A model generated the notes under the pieces. The model did no database searches. It was not told where the DNA came from and worked only from the letters and a program-made list of their open reading frames with translations. DNA of 64,000 bases from JBLIRR01 sp049472395 (GTDB lineage: Bacteria; SZUA-182; DTGQ01; JBLIRR01), in the NCBI GenBank assembly GCA_049472395.1, contig JBLIRR010000031.1:1-64000 (forward strand), read 5' to 3'. Position 1 is the stretch's first letter. Every line of letters starts with the position of its first letter. Shown here in pieces: positions 36,178 to 44,489 of this stretch. Made by a program: the position numbers and the translations under genes.

Positions 36178-36868
36178 TGATATTCAGAGTCCCCGAGAGA
36201 GATTTTTTTCTGTCACTACAATATTAATTTAATATATTGAATAATAAAATAATAAAATAAATAAGACAGCTTTTCTTTATCGGTACTCAATGTAAAAGAC
36301 TTCGGGAAAATTTTTCTTATCATTGTTTCCTTCCTATTTTTTATTTTTAAAAACAAAACATTAGCCTCTTACATACCGCATAATTCAAATTTTTTTCATA
36401 CTAAATCTATTTTTAATAGTGAGCATAAACCATACCATCGATTTTTAGAAAAATCTTCTCTAACGTATTGTTTTTCTGTTTACGCAATAGCCTCTTGTGC
36501 TGGTTTTGTGACAATTTTTCAAATGTGCACATCGAGTCATTGTCTTTGTGAGAGAAGGGGAGGGCTGAGATGTGAGCTGTTCGGTGACGCATATTGCAAG
36601 ATGGAAGCTGCATAATTGAAAGGCTTTATTATCAATAGGTAAGCTTCATCTGTGCTTATTTTTCAGTGACAATTTCTGTCAATCATGAGACATTCTTTAC
36701 TCTATTTTTCACAATCTATGCTATTACGCTCTAAAACGGCTAATTCTATGATCTTATTTATATTGATGATAAGGGTAAAAAATTTAATTTCTTAATTTCA
36801 GAAAATATTATTCTTTAATGCCGATGAATAGATAAGAAAAAGTACTATATTCGAGGAGGGCTTTTTAT
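36178..36868. other. AT-rich intergenic region between divergent genes
   Basis: This stretch of about 690 bases is very AT-rich and has no supported gene; the 66-codon reverse frame at 36413-36613 lacks a ribosome site and family features. It separates the divergently transcribed giant-protein operon and the lipoprotein gene, so promoters for both probably lie here. I could not fix promoter boxes with confidence. Confidence 0.5.
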
Positions 36869-37570
36869 ATGATGAAGCAAGAAAGAAAAAAAATGGTATG
36901 TATTCTTATATTCCTGTCAGTTCTTCTGCTTACGGGGAGTTGCGGTAAAATTGAAGATACGAGTGGTGAAATTAATGATCCATTTTCAACAGCAAGGCTG
37001 GAGGGCAGATGGAATCTTTCTCTCAGTTCAGGCTCTGATTATGCTCTTTTGTTTGATAATGCCGGTATCCTCAGTCTAACCGGAGAGAGCAATGATATTG
37101 AGAGTGGCTCTGGTTCGGTTAATGAGGAAGGTATTGTCTCTATTACACTGACCTTTTCCTCAGGGCATGTATATATATTGAGCGGAACAATGGATGAGAG
37201 AAAAGAGGCAATGGAGGGGGAATTTACCATCGATGAGGTGAGTGGAGGTTTGTGGAATGCTTCTAAACTATGTTATCCTTGCTCAACCGTATACCTTGAG
37301 GGACTATGGAGCTTCTTTTGGAGCTCACAAGAAGAGTCTGAATTTTTATTTACCGAGGAGGGTACTATGGATTTAATCAACAATACCGAGGTTGAAATGG
37401 GATTTGGTGCAATTGAAGAGGATGGCACTGTTATGATTACGTTGATATATTATTCAGGAGAATCGGCTCTTTTGACAGGTACAATGGCTGCCAGTAAGGA
37501 ACAGATGAGCGGAATATTTGCCATCAATGGACAAAATGCAGGGACGTGGGAAAGTATCCGGAATAATTAG
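36869..37570 (+). CDS. lipoprotein with two tandem beta repeats
   Basis: The product is 233 residues. The signal CILIFLSVLLLTGSC suggests a lipoprotein, although the lipobox (TGSC) is slightly unusual. Two repeats of about 95 residues follow. Each begins with an L-E-G-x-W motif (RLEGRWNLSL; YLEGLWSFFW), continues through FDNAGILSL / FTEEGTMDL, then GTMDE / GTMAA, and ends with a G-x-W (GGLWNAS; GTWESI). The fold is probably a lipocalin-like or small beta barrel. The start has GAGGAGGG upstream; two adjacent ATGs are possible. Function unknown. It lies just upstream of the Hsp70 pair, on the same strand. Confidence 0.8.
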   Translation: MMKQERKKMVCILIFLSVLLLTGSCGKIEDTSGEINDPFSTARLEGRWNLSLSSGSDYALLFDNAGILSLTGESNDIESGSGSVNEEGIVSITLTFSSGHVYILSGTMDERKEAMEGEFTIDEVSGGLWNASKLCYPCSTVYLEGLWSFFWSSQEESEFLFTEEGTMDLINNTEVEMGFGAIEEDGTVMITLIYYSGESALLTGTMAASKEQMSGIFAINGQNAGTWESIRNN

Positions 37571-37780
37571 TTTTTTTCAATCTGCACGCTATTGTCTACG
37601 CTGAATCCGCTATAAGCTTACTTGAGCACATTGGTAATAATATCATCTATCAATTTTCCTATCAATCAGGAGAGCATTTGTCGATAATAAATGAGAGAGA
37701 AAAATTTTGCGCAAATGAGAGAAATTAACGTTGTTTATAAATCTAAATAAGTAAAAAATTAATTAAGAATGGAGGATAAG

Positions 37781-39832
37781 ATGTTTGGATTCGGAAAAAA
37801 GAAAGCAAAGGATCTTGATATGCCAAGCAGAGTAAAGGAAGATAGTAAGTTATCCGCTTCTGATGAAGAAAAGCCGAGTAATACTGCAATGTTACGCAGA
37901 GTAGGAGAAGATGTCGCATTGTCTGCTCCTGATGATAATGAGCCGGATAATAGTAATGATGCCAGTGATGCATTGAATAAGGAAGGAGAACAAAATGTTA
38001 AATTGTCCTCTGCTGAGGAACAGGAACCGGATTATCTTGAGAAACCAAGTAGAGTAGGAGAAGATGTTGAACTTTCTGCGCCTGAGAATAAGGAATCGGA
38101 TCATGGTGATACAGCATATGATTTGTCGGATCAAGAGGGAGAAGATGAGGAAGACAGTTTGGAATCGGAGAGAGCAGATACTGAAGAAGAGGCTGAGCTT
38201 TATTCTGTTGAGGGCATGGGAATTGGAATTGATTTAGGAACAACTAATACCGAGGTTTCATATATTGCAAATGGTAAAATAAATAATCTGAGGATTAAAA
38301 ATGAAACCATTATTCCCTCGGCATTATTTTTCGAATCAAATGATAAAATATATTATGGAAAACCGGCACTTAAAAGGGGTTTGGAGAACAAGGGCTCGGT
38401 TATCAGACATTTTAAGAGAAAATTACAAAATAATAATGATATGTTTCAGATTGAATTTGCCAATAAAGATAATCAACCTCAAGAAAACGCTGCATTAGAT
38501 GACATTTTAACTCACGCAGGATGCGCTATAGGTGCTGATGGAACAGTACCCGTTACAGGTGAAGCAGCAGCAGCCCTATTCTTAAAATATTTAAAAGAAG
38601 AGGCAATGCAACAAATTGGCAATATTACCAAAGCAGTTATTACTGTCCCTGCTAATTTTAATCATACGGAGATCGAAAGAATCAAAAGAGCAGGAGAAGA
38701 GGCGGGATTTAATGATATAAAGATCCTCAAGGAGCCGACGGCTGCTGCCATAGCGTATTCGGCAGAGCAAGCGGATAAAAATAAAAAGATACTGGTCTAT
38801 GATTTTGGTGGAGGGACCTTTGATGTCTCAATTATAGATTTAAAAGTCGACAGCTCAGGGCAAAAAAAAGTGGAAGTAATCGAAACTGGTGGAAATCCCA
38901 GATTGGGCGGAGAGGATTTAACCCAGGAATTGGTTCGCTACATTTACGATAAATTAGAAGAACAATTTGATCTTAATATGGGGAGCTTAGAAGAGAGCGG
39001 ATTAGCGCAAGAAGAATTTATCTGGAATGAAAATGAAATTTATAAGGAAGCAGAACAAAGAAAGGCTGAGCTTTCAGAAAGCGATAAAACTACTTTTTGT
39101 TTTCCGATTCTCTATGTAAAAGAGGGGGAGCAAAGAAAATTTGAGCTGCCCCTTACGAGAAAAAAATTTGAAGATATTATAAAGGATAAAATTCAGGAAA
39201 CCTTGGATATTTTGGATGATATTTTGAAAAGCTCTTCATTAAAAGTAAAAGATATTGATGTTGTTGCCTTAGCTGGTGGTAGTTCATTATTGCCGATTAT
39301 TCAGAATGCAGTGAAGAAACATTTTAAAAAGGTACCGACTTTTAATAAGAATGCAGCAACGGTAATTTCCGAAGGTGCGGCTATTGTGGCCCAGAACGAA
39401 TGGAATAAGGTTGAAGAGTCTGTTGGGGGACACGTTACCTATCTTGAAAATACTACCCATGATTTTGGTGTTGGATTAAAAGGGAAGAAATTTGACTGTT
39501 TAATTAAAAGCGGAGAGAAATTACCCACAAGAGTTGAAAAAATTTATTCTCTGGAGAAGGATAATCAAGAAAATTTAAGAATTCCGGTTTTTCGTCGTAT
39601 TAAGTTTAGTAATGAAACTAAAAAAACTTTTGAAAAAGGAATAGAATTCGTGGATGAAATTCTTATCACTAATTTGCCCCCGATGAAACAAACTGAAGTA
39701 AACGTTATAGTGAGTTTTGAGTTAACTCAAGATGATATTTTAGATGTAGATGTAGTAATTAAAGATTCTTCAAATAAATTAATTGATTCAAAAGATGTAC
39801 GAATAGAAAAATCGAGCAGAATAGGAGGATAA
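37781..39832 (+). CDS. Hsp70-family protein with an acidic repeat-containing N-terminal extension
   Basis: The product is 683 residues. About 140 acidic, low-complexity residues come first and contain degenerate repeats of the form RVGEDVxLSAP (RVKEDSKLSAS, RVGEDVALSAP, QNVKLSSAE, RVGEDVELSAP). The Hsp70 ATPase follows: phosphate-1 motif GIGIDLGTTNTEVSY (near 147), KEPTAAAIAYS, phosphate-2 VYDFGGGTFDVSIID, and the adenosine motif VVALAGGSSLLPIIQ. The C terminus has a shortened beta substrate-binding region (THDFGVGLKG, TRVEKIYS) and lacks the usual helical lid. GGAGG before ATG 37781 sets the start. A second Hsp70 gene follows 64 bases later. A dedicated role rather than general DnaK function is inferred. 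Confidence 0.9.
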   Translation: MFGFGKKKAKDLDMPSRVKEDSKLSASDEEKPSNTAMLRRVGEDVALSAPDDNEPDNSNDASDALNKEGEQNVKLSSAEEQEPDYLEKPSRVGEDVELSAPENKESDHGDTAYDLSDQEGEDEEDSLESERADTEEEAELYSVEGMGIGIDLGTTNTEVSYIANGKINNLRIKNETIIPSALFFESNDKIYYGKPALKRGLENKGSVIRHFKRKLQNNNDMFQIEFANKDNQPQENAALDDILTHAGCAIGADGTVPVTGEAAAALFLKYLKEEAMQQIGNITKAVITVPANFNHTEIERIKRAGEEAGFNDIKILKEPTAAAIAYSAEQADKNKKILVYDFGGGTFDVSIIDLKVDSSGQKKVEVIETGGNPRLGGEDLTQELVRYIYDKLEEQFDLNMGSLEESGLAQEEFIWNENEIYKEAEQRKAELSESDKTTFCFPILYVKEGEQRKFELPLTRKKFEDIIKDKIQETLDILDDILKSSSLKVKDIDVVALAGGSSLLPIIQNAVKKHFKKVPTFNKNAATVISEGAAIVAQNEWNKVEESVGGHVTYLENTTHDFGVGLKGKKFDCLIKSGEKLPTRVEKIYSLEKDNQENLRIPVFRRIKFSNETKKTFEKGIEFVDEILITNLPPMKQTEVNVIVSFELTQDDILDVDVVIKDSSNKLIDSKDVRIEKSSRIGG

Positions 39833-39896
39833 CAAGGATATAGTGACGAATTATAGAGTACAATAAGGGAAAATTAATTATTGGGAGGTTCTCTAA

Positions 39897-41390
39897 ATGA
39901 AGGATGGAATTTATTTAGGAATTGATTTTGGTACAGCTACCAATTATGTGACTAAATGGGACTTTAAAAAAACAGATGCTATGCCGGTAGAGAATTTGGG
40001 AGGATATGGCGGAGGCTATTTTTGGGATAATGTAATTTATTATGAATCCCCTACAAATTATATTGTAGGGGAAAAGGCATATAAGAAAGGTGTTACTGAA
40101 CCATTAAATTTCGTAAAAGATATTAAGCGCTATATTGAAGACGATAAGTGGCGCGTAAAAATAAAATCTCTTAATAAAGAGCTTGCCGCCGTCGATGTTG
40201 CCGCAGATATCTTTAGGGTAATAAAAGACAAGGTAGAGAAAAACGAAGGAGGTAAATCCATTGATGGCATTGTTATTAGTGTGCCTTTTGCTTTTCAACA
40301 CAGGGAACGACAAAAAATAAAATTGGCAGCGGAAAAGGCAGGCCTCAAAGTGATGGGACTCATAGAAGAACCAATCGCTGCAGCTATTTCATTCGGATTG
40401 CACAGTAAAAGCATCGAGAATAATAAGAAAGAAAAGATCCTGGTGTTCGATTTAGGGGGAGGGACCTTTGATGTCACTATATTTGATTTGATGAGAAAAT
40501 CAGATAATTCCATTAAAGTTGAAGTATTAAATACCGATGGACACAAGAATTTAGGTGGAAAAGACATCGATAGTATGTTAGTAGAACAATTCTTGGGGAG
40601 TTTAGGTCATGATGGTAAAGAAGTAAATATATCCGATGAAAAAAAATATAAGCAGGATCAATTAGCCTTAGTTATGGAGGCCAGGAAGGTGAAAGAAGAA
40701 TTATCCGAGGCTGATGAGGTCGATGTGTATCTCGCCAGATTGTTCGATAATTGTACTCTTGATATTGAAGGCCTTACACGAGAGGAATTTAATAATTGGC
40801 TCAGGAAAAACGGTTTTGTGAGCAAAGTAAAAGAGGTTCTTTATAATTCGCTCGAGGATATTGATTTAGAAGTCTCTGATATCGAGAGAATTATTTTAGT
40901 TGGCGGCTCTAGTAATATTCCCTATATTCAAGACCTCATTGAAAAGACTTTCCACAGGAAAGCAGAGTCAAAAGAAGATGTGGGAAGATTAGTTGGTCAT
41001 GGAGCAGGGATTTATTGCGGGAAATTGCTCGATAATAGTTTGAACTATGAGGTAATTACCAAAGTCAGTCATGATATCGGAATAAAACTTGATGGAAGAT
41101 TTTTAAAACTTATTAAGAAAAACGAAAGGTATGAGACTTTTTCCGATTATAAGGAAATTGGTATTGGCAATCAGGCCAAAACAATGAGTATAGGAATTTA
41201 TCAAGGTGTATATTCTAATAAAGACCACTGCAGTTTGATTGGGAAAATTACGCTCGATAACGTGTCCAAATTGCCGGAGAAAAAAATAAAAATTAAGCTT
41301 GGAACAGATAAAAATGGGATTGTGAAATATATACTTTCTGATGTGAAGGGCAAGGTCATTAAGGAAGGAGAGGTGACTTCAGATGGATAA
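39897..41390 (+). CDS. second Hsp70-family protein, short
   Basis: This 497-residue Hsp70-type ATPase has GIDFGTATNYVTKWD at the start, MGLIEEPIAAAISFG, VFDLGGGTFDVTIFD, and IILVGGSSNIPYIQD. It ends after a small beta-rich region (SHDIGIKLDGRFLKLIKK) with no lid, so it is about 100-150 residues shorter than DnaK. It is co-directional with the preceding Hsp70 and has GGGAGG upstream of the ATG. The two proteins are diverged from each other and may form a working pair. The stop overlaps the start of a small frame at 41383 by eight bases. Confidence 0.9.
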   Translation: MKDGIYLGIDFGTATNYVTKWDFKKTDAMPVENLGGYGGGYFWDNVIYYESPTNYIVGEKAYKKGVTEPLNFVKDIKRYIEDDKWRVKIKSLNKELAAVDVAADIFRVIKDKVEKNEGGKSIDGIVISVPFAFQHRERQKIKLAAEKAGLKVMGLIEEPIAAAISFGLHSKSIENNKKEKILVFDLGGGTFDVTIFDLMRKSDNSIKVEVLNTDGHKNLGGKDIDSMLVEQFLGSLGHDGKEVNISDEKKYKQDQLALVMEARKVKEELSEADEVDVYLARLFDNCTLDIEGLTREEFNNWLRKNGFVSKVKEVLYNSLEDIDLEVSDIERIILVGGSSNIPYIQDLIEKTFHRKAESKEDVGRLVGHGAGIYCGKLLDNSLNYEVITKVSHDIGIKLDGRFLKLIKKNERYETFSDYKEIGIGNQAKTMSIGIYQGVYSNKDHCSLIGKITLDNVSKLPEKKIKIKLGTDKNGIVKYILSDVKGKVIKEGEVTSDG

Positions 41391-41496
41391 AGAGAAAAAT
41401 TATTTTTTATCAATTACGTTCAAAAGAGTACACCGGATCATAAATGGGAAAGACATTTGTCCCGGGAAAAAGAAGTGTGGAATTCCAAAGTTCTAA
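41383..41496 (+). CDS. possible truncated third gene of the Hsp70 operon (37 aa)
   Basis: An ATG overlapping the Hsp70 stop by eight bases opens a frame reading MDKEKNYFLSITF and stops at 41494-41496. The overlap, together with GGAGAG just upstream, looks like a coupled operon start. From about 41410 the frame runs antisense into the end of the convergent secreted-protein gene, so a longer gene may have been cut off here. It may also be chance. Confidence 0.3.
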   Translation: MDKEKNYFLSITFKRVHRIINGKDICPGKKKCGIPKF

Positions 41497-41931
41497 TGCG
41501 GGATAATCAGGAGAAAAGAGCGGGGATTGTATCTGCTTTAAGTTCGATGTCTTTTCAATGGTACCCTGTGTAAAGCCATTACCGGAAATACTATACCCAT
41601 ATGAAAGAGGTGTTGTATAAAAATTCCAGTCTGAGTGTTGGAGAAAATCTTCTCCATAAAAGGCAGATTCGGGATATATAAAATAACTTGAAGAATCATA
41701 TAAATAACTGACTGAGGAATCGGCGACCGGTTCACTAAACCATATTGTCGGCTTTATTTTTGAAGATGAAAGAACACCATTCTCAATAGGAGACAAAAAT
41801 TGATCCCAGACTGAAGCGCTAACTGCGCTTTTAACCTTCTTGCTTCATTGAGCCTTTGTATTCCGGAAAACCAAAATCACTGGAGAAAAAAGGATCAACA
41901 TAAACATCGTGTAATACTTCATGGTTTTCAT
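41410..41931 (-). pseudogene. small secreted protein gene with an in-frame TGA after the signal peptide
   Basis: ATG 41931 has a strong ribosome site (GAGGAGG). It encodes a clear signal peptide, MKTMKYYTMFMLILFSPV and onward to NTKAQ. A TGA (41847-41845) follows immediately, after which the same frame stays open for 144 codons (SKKVKSAVSASVWDQFLSP ... VYSFERN) to a natural TGA. The mature part is Ser/Pro/aromatic-rich like the other small secreted proteins here. A nonsense mutation is the simplest reading. A short hairpin (AAGCGC/GCGCTT, loop AGTTA) begins 14 bases after the TGA, so recoding was considered. The paralogues have no Cys at this position, which argues against selenocysteine. Confidence 0.6.
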
Positions 41932-42342
41932 ATTTACCTCCTCTATATCGTATTCTTCCCTTTTAAAAATCCTCGAGCCTTTTATTTAAACCTTGTATAT
42001 AAAAGTATACTCTATTTTTTGAGGTATGCAAGAAAAAAAGATGGAGAGAGGCGTGCCTAATTAATTATTATCCCGAAGGAACACATCAGATTGCCGACAT
42101 ATAAAACAAATAGTATAAGAAGAAATAATTCTAAATATTTCAAAATTGTTATTTGAATTACAAAACCGTTTATTCTCATAAGGAAAAATTTTCCCCAAGT
42201 AATTGGATAGGGCGTTACAGTGTATAGCAAATCATTATAGAGAGTGTGTTTAAAAATTTTTGGTAATCCGGCATAAGATATGCGAGATAGGTGAAATGTT
42301 CGCTGTAAGGCAGAGACCACACGCACAACAATGAGAGGTACT
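41932..42342. other. AT-rich spacer before the second pilin operon
   Basis: No gene is supported. A reverse frame (42057-42434) contains hydrophobic text, but it lies antisense to the pilin signal at its start and lacks a ribosome site. Promoters for the fimT operon (plus) and the small secreted gene (minus) should lie here. Confidence 0.4.
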
Positions 42343-42870
42343 ATGAAAGCACATGGATTTACTCTCATAGAGGCAGTAATAGTTATTTCCATAATTTCCA
42401 TTATGGCAGCTATCGCTGCTCCGAGCATGCACATAATTCCCGGATTTCGTTTAAAGGCAGCAGCACGGGATATGATATCTTATTTTCAGAAGGCAAAGGT
42501 AATAGCAGCACAACATAATAAATATTGCGCCATTACCTTTAAACTGCCTTTAGGGAATGAAACCTTTGACTATGTGATCTATTTGGATACGGATCAGGAC
42601 CTTGAATATGACGATGGTGAGAAGGTGTTATATTCTGTTAAATTAAGTGATTATAAAAGCGGAATCTGTTTTGATCCAACGAAGGGGGGAGGAGATGGGA
42701 TCACGTTTGCTCCCAATGGCAATGCGCGTCCTTCATTTGCATTTAAACCGATGGGCATCCCAGTCGATAGCACTGGTCAATCATTTGTCAACCACTCCAT
42801 ATATCTCAAGAATGAGCGTAATGATACAAAACAGATCAGCATGAATTTTGCGGGAAGGGTGAAGACATAA
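42343..42870 (+). CDS. fimT: FimT/GspH-type pseudopilin (second cassette)
   Basis: The product is 175 residues. The leader MKAHG is cleaved before FTLIEAVIVISIISIMAAIAAPSM (Glu+5). FRLKAAARDMISYFQKAKVIAAQHNKYCAITF then matches GspH/FimT. The C-terminal part contains YLDTDQDLEYDDGEKVLY and FAPNGNARPSF, typical of these proteins. The ATG at 42343 has GAGAGG immediately upstream and gives a five-residue leader. It is the first gene of a plus-strand order FimT - PilW - PilV - PilX - PilY1. Confidence 0.9.
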   Translation: MKAHGFTLIEAVIVISIISIMAAIAAPSMHIIPGFRLKAAARDMISYFQKAKVIAAQHNKYCAITFKLPLGNETFDYVIYLDTDQDLEYDDGEKVLYSVKLSDYKSGICFDPTKGGGDGITFAPNGNARPSFAFKPMGIPVDSTGQSFVNHSIYLKNERNDTKQISMNFAGRVKT

Positions 42871-42888
42871 GTATATAAGGAATAAATT

Positions 42889-43548
42889 ATGAACCTTCAG
42901 GTCAATGAAAACAGTGGATTTTCTTTAGTTGAGCTTATGATAGCCCTTGCCTTAAGCTCCATTGCAAGTGTCGTTATTATTACTTCCTATATTACGCAAA
43001 ACAGATCATACCAGGTTCAGGAACAGATTACAGGAATACAGCAGGACCTGCGCGCGGCGATTCACCTTATGATGAAAGAAATCAGGATGGCCGGGTATGA
43101 CCCTTTAGGGAGCGCTGGTGCAAAAATTATAGAGGCAGATGATACGAACATACAATTTAATTTTGATTTAAATATGGATGGGAATTGCTATAATTTTGAA
43201 GAGAGTGTAAGGTATTCCCTCATTTCAGAAGGGAATACACAAGGCTTGTACAGGACAATTTCCCCTGATGATCCCAATAAAATGGAAGCACCCCTGGTTG
43301 AAAATGTGGAGAATGTGGAGTTTTATTATACACTAGATGATGGGGTAAAAACCACCACTCCGGCAGATCCCAATACAATACGGCAGGTTCAAATAACACT
43401 ATTAGTAAAGACTGATATTGAGGATAGAAATCGGACTCAGAATACACGATATATCACTGATTCGGGTGCTGTATGGGGTCCCTATAACGATGGCTACCTG
43501 CGTCGATTATTAAGCGCCTCCGCAAGGTGCAGGAATAGAGAACTATGA
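42889..43548 (+). CDS. pilW: PilW-type minor pilin (second cassette)
   Basis: The product is 219 residues. The leader MNLQVNENSG is cleaved before FSLVELMIALALSSIASVV, then QEQITGIQQDLRAAIHLMMKEIRMAGYDPLG, the PilW signature. It is much shorter than the PilW at 16933-17928 (about 331). The stop TGA overlaps the ATG of pilV (ATGA-type coupling), another clear use of TGA as stop. Confidence 0.92.
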   Translation: MNLQVNENSGFSLVELMIALALSSIASVVIITSYITQNRSYQVQEQITGIQQDLRAAIHLMMKEIRMAGYDPLGSAGAKIIEADDTNIQFNFDLNMDGNCYNFEESVRYSLISEGNTQGLYRTISPDDPNKMEAPLVENVENVEFYYTLDDGVKTTTPADPNTIRQVQITLLVKTDIEDRNRTQNTRYITDSGAVWGPYNDGYLRRLLSASARCRNREL

Positions 43549-43979
43549 ATACAAGACAAGATAACGGATTTACTCTCCTTGAGGTGTTGATCGCGATAGC
43601 GATCTTCTCCTATGGGATCTTAGCTGTTGCAACCATGCAAATAAGGGCCATTACAGGAAATGCCAGCTCTATGAAACAGACAAACGCGACACTTTTAGCA
43701 TCAAAGAAGATAGAGGATATCATGATAATGGGCTATGACATGATTAATGATAATGATTTTGATGGTGAAAATGGCTTGGACGATGAAGGATTTGATGCGG
43801 ATGGGCATGCGTTTAATATCAAGTGCGGCGGTAAAGGCACACGCTATGATATATACTGGAATGTTGCTGAAGATGTGCCCTTAACAGAGAACAAGACAGT
43901 AAGGCTTATCATCACCTGGAGGGATGAAGGAAGACATAAAAAAGCCTTCTTTGATTTTATTAAACTGCAAGGAGAATAG
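43545..43979 (+). CDS. pilV: PilV-type minor pilin (second cassette)
   Basis: The product is 144 residues. The leader MNTRQDNG is cleaved before FTLLEVLIAIAIFSYGILAVATMQ, then RAITGNASSMKQTNATLLASKKIEDIM, as in PilV. The middle is Asp-rich (DNDFDGENGLDDEGFDADGH) and may bind calcium. The C terminus has VRLIITWRDEGRHKKAFF. Its start overlaps the end of pilW by four bases. Confidence 0.9.
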   Translation: MNTRQDNGFTLLEVLIAIAIFSYGILAVATMQIRAITGNASSMKQTNATLLASKKIEDIMIMGYDMINDNDFDGENGLDDEGFDADGHAFNIKCGGKGTRYDIYWNVAEDVPLTENKTVRLIITWRDEGRHKKAFFDFIKLQGE

Positions 43980-43983
43980 CATA

Positions 43984-44469
43984 ATGCACTCTGAAACTTA
44001 TGATCAACAAGGAGCAGCCCTCCTATTAGCAATGATCATGCTCGTGATTCTTACTCTTTTAGGAATGTTTTCATTACATACGAGCACGACGGAAATCCAA
44101 ATTTGCGGCAATGAAAAGAAATATTTCCAAAATTTTTATGTGTGCGATAGCGGATGGAAGGTGATGGCAGCGTACCTGAATGAAGAAGCACTACCTCCTT
44201 CAAAAGTCAATCCATCCCTCGGAGATAATATAGTAAGAAACTTTGGCAATGGCGGGGATGGCGTGACAAATGAGACGTTCCCTGTCGATACTGAAGATGG
44301 AACACTCGGAGATATCCCCTACTGGAATAAGATAGAATATATATCTGATGCCTACGTTCCCGGATGTGATAAAAATTACCGGAATATTACCTACACTGTT
44401 ACCACCAATGCCAACAGACAGCAAGAAGTAGAAGTTGTTGTGCAGAAAGTCTTTAAAATAGGATATTAA
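43984..44469 (+). CDS. pilX: PilX-type minor pilin/assembly protein (second cassette)
   Basis: The product is 161 residues. A short polar leader (MHSETYDQQG) is followed by AALLLAMIMLVILTLLGMFSLHTSTTEIQICGNEKKYFQNFYV, the PilX N-terminal pattern. The start is ATG 43984, with AAGGAG 8 bases upstream; the longer frame overlaps pilV. Cysteines in the globular part (VCDSG, PGCDK) may form a disulfide. Confidence 0.88.
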   Translation: MHSETYDQQGAALLLAMIMLVILTLLGMFSLHTSTTEIQICGNEKKYFQNFYVCDSGWKVMAAYLNEEALPPSKVNPSLGDNIVRNFGNGGDGVTNETFPVDTEDGTLGDIPYWNKIEYISDAYVPGCDKNYRNITYTVTTNANRQQEVEVVVQKVFKIGY

Positions 44470-44489
44470 GAGATTAAGGAGATAATGCT

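Noticed and set aside
36413..36613. Reverse 66-aa frame in the AT-rich intergenic region
   Set aside because: No ribosome site, no family resemblance.
42057..42434. Reverse 125-aa hydrophobic frame before the second fimT
   Set aside because: Its N-terminal part is antisense to the conserved prepilin signal and it has no ribosome site.
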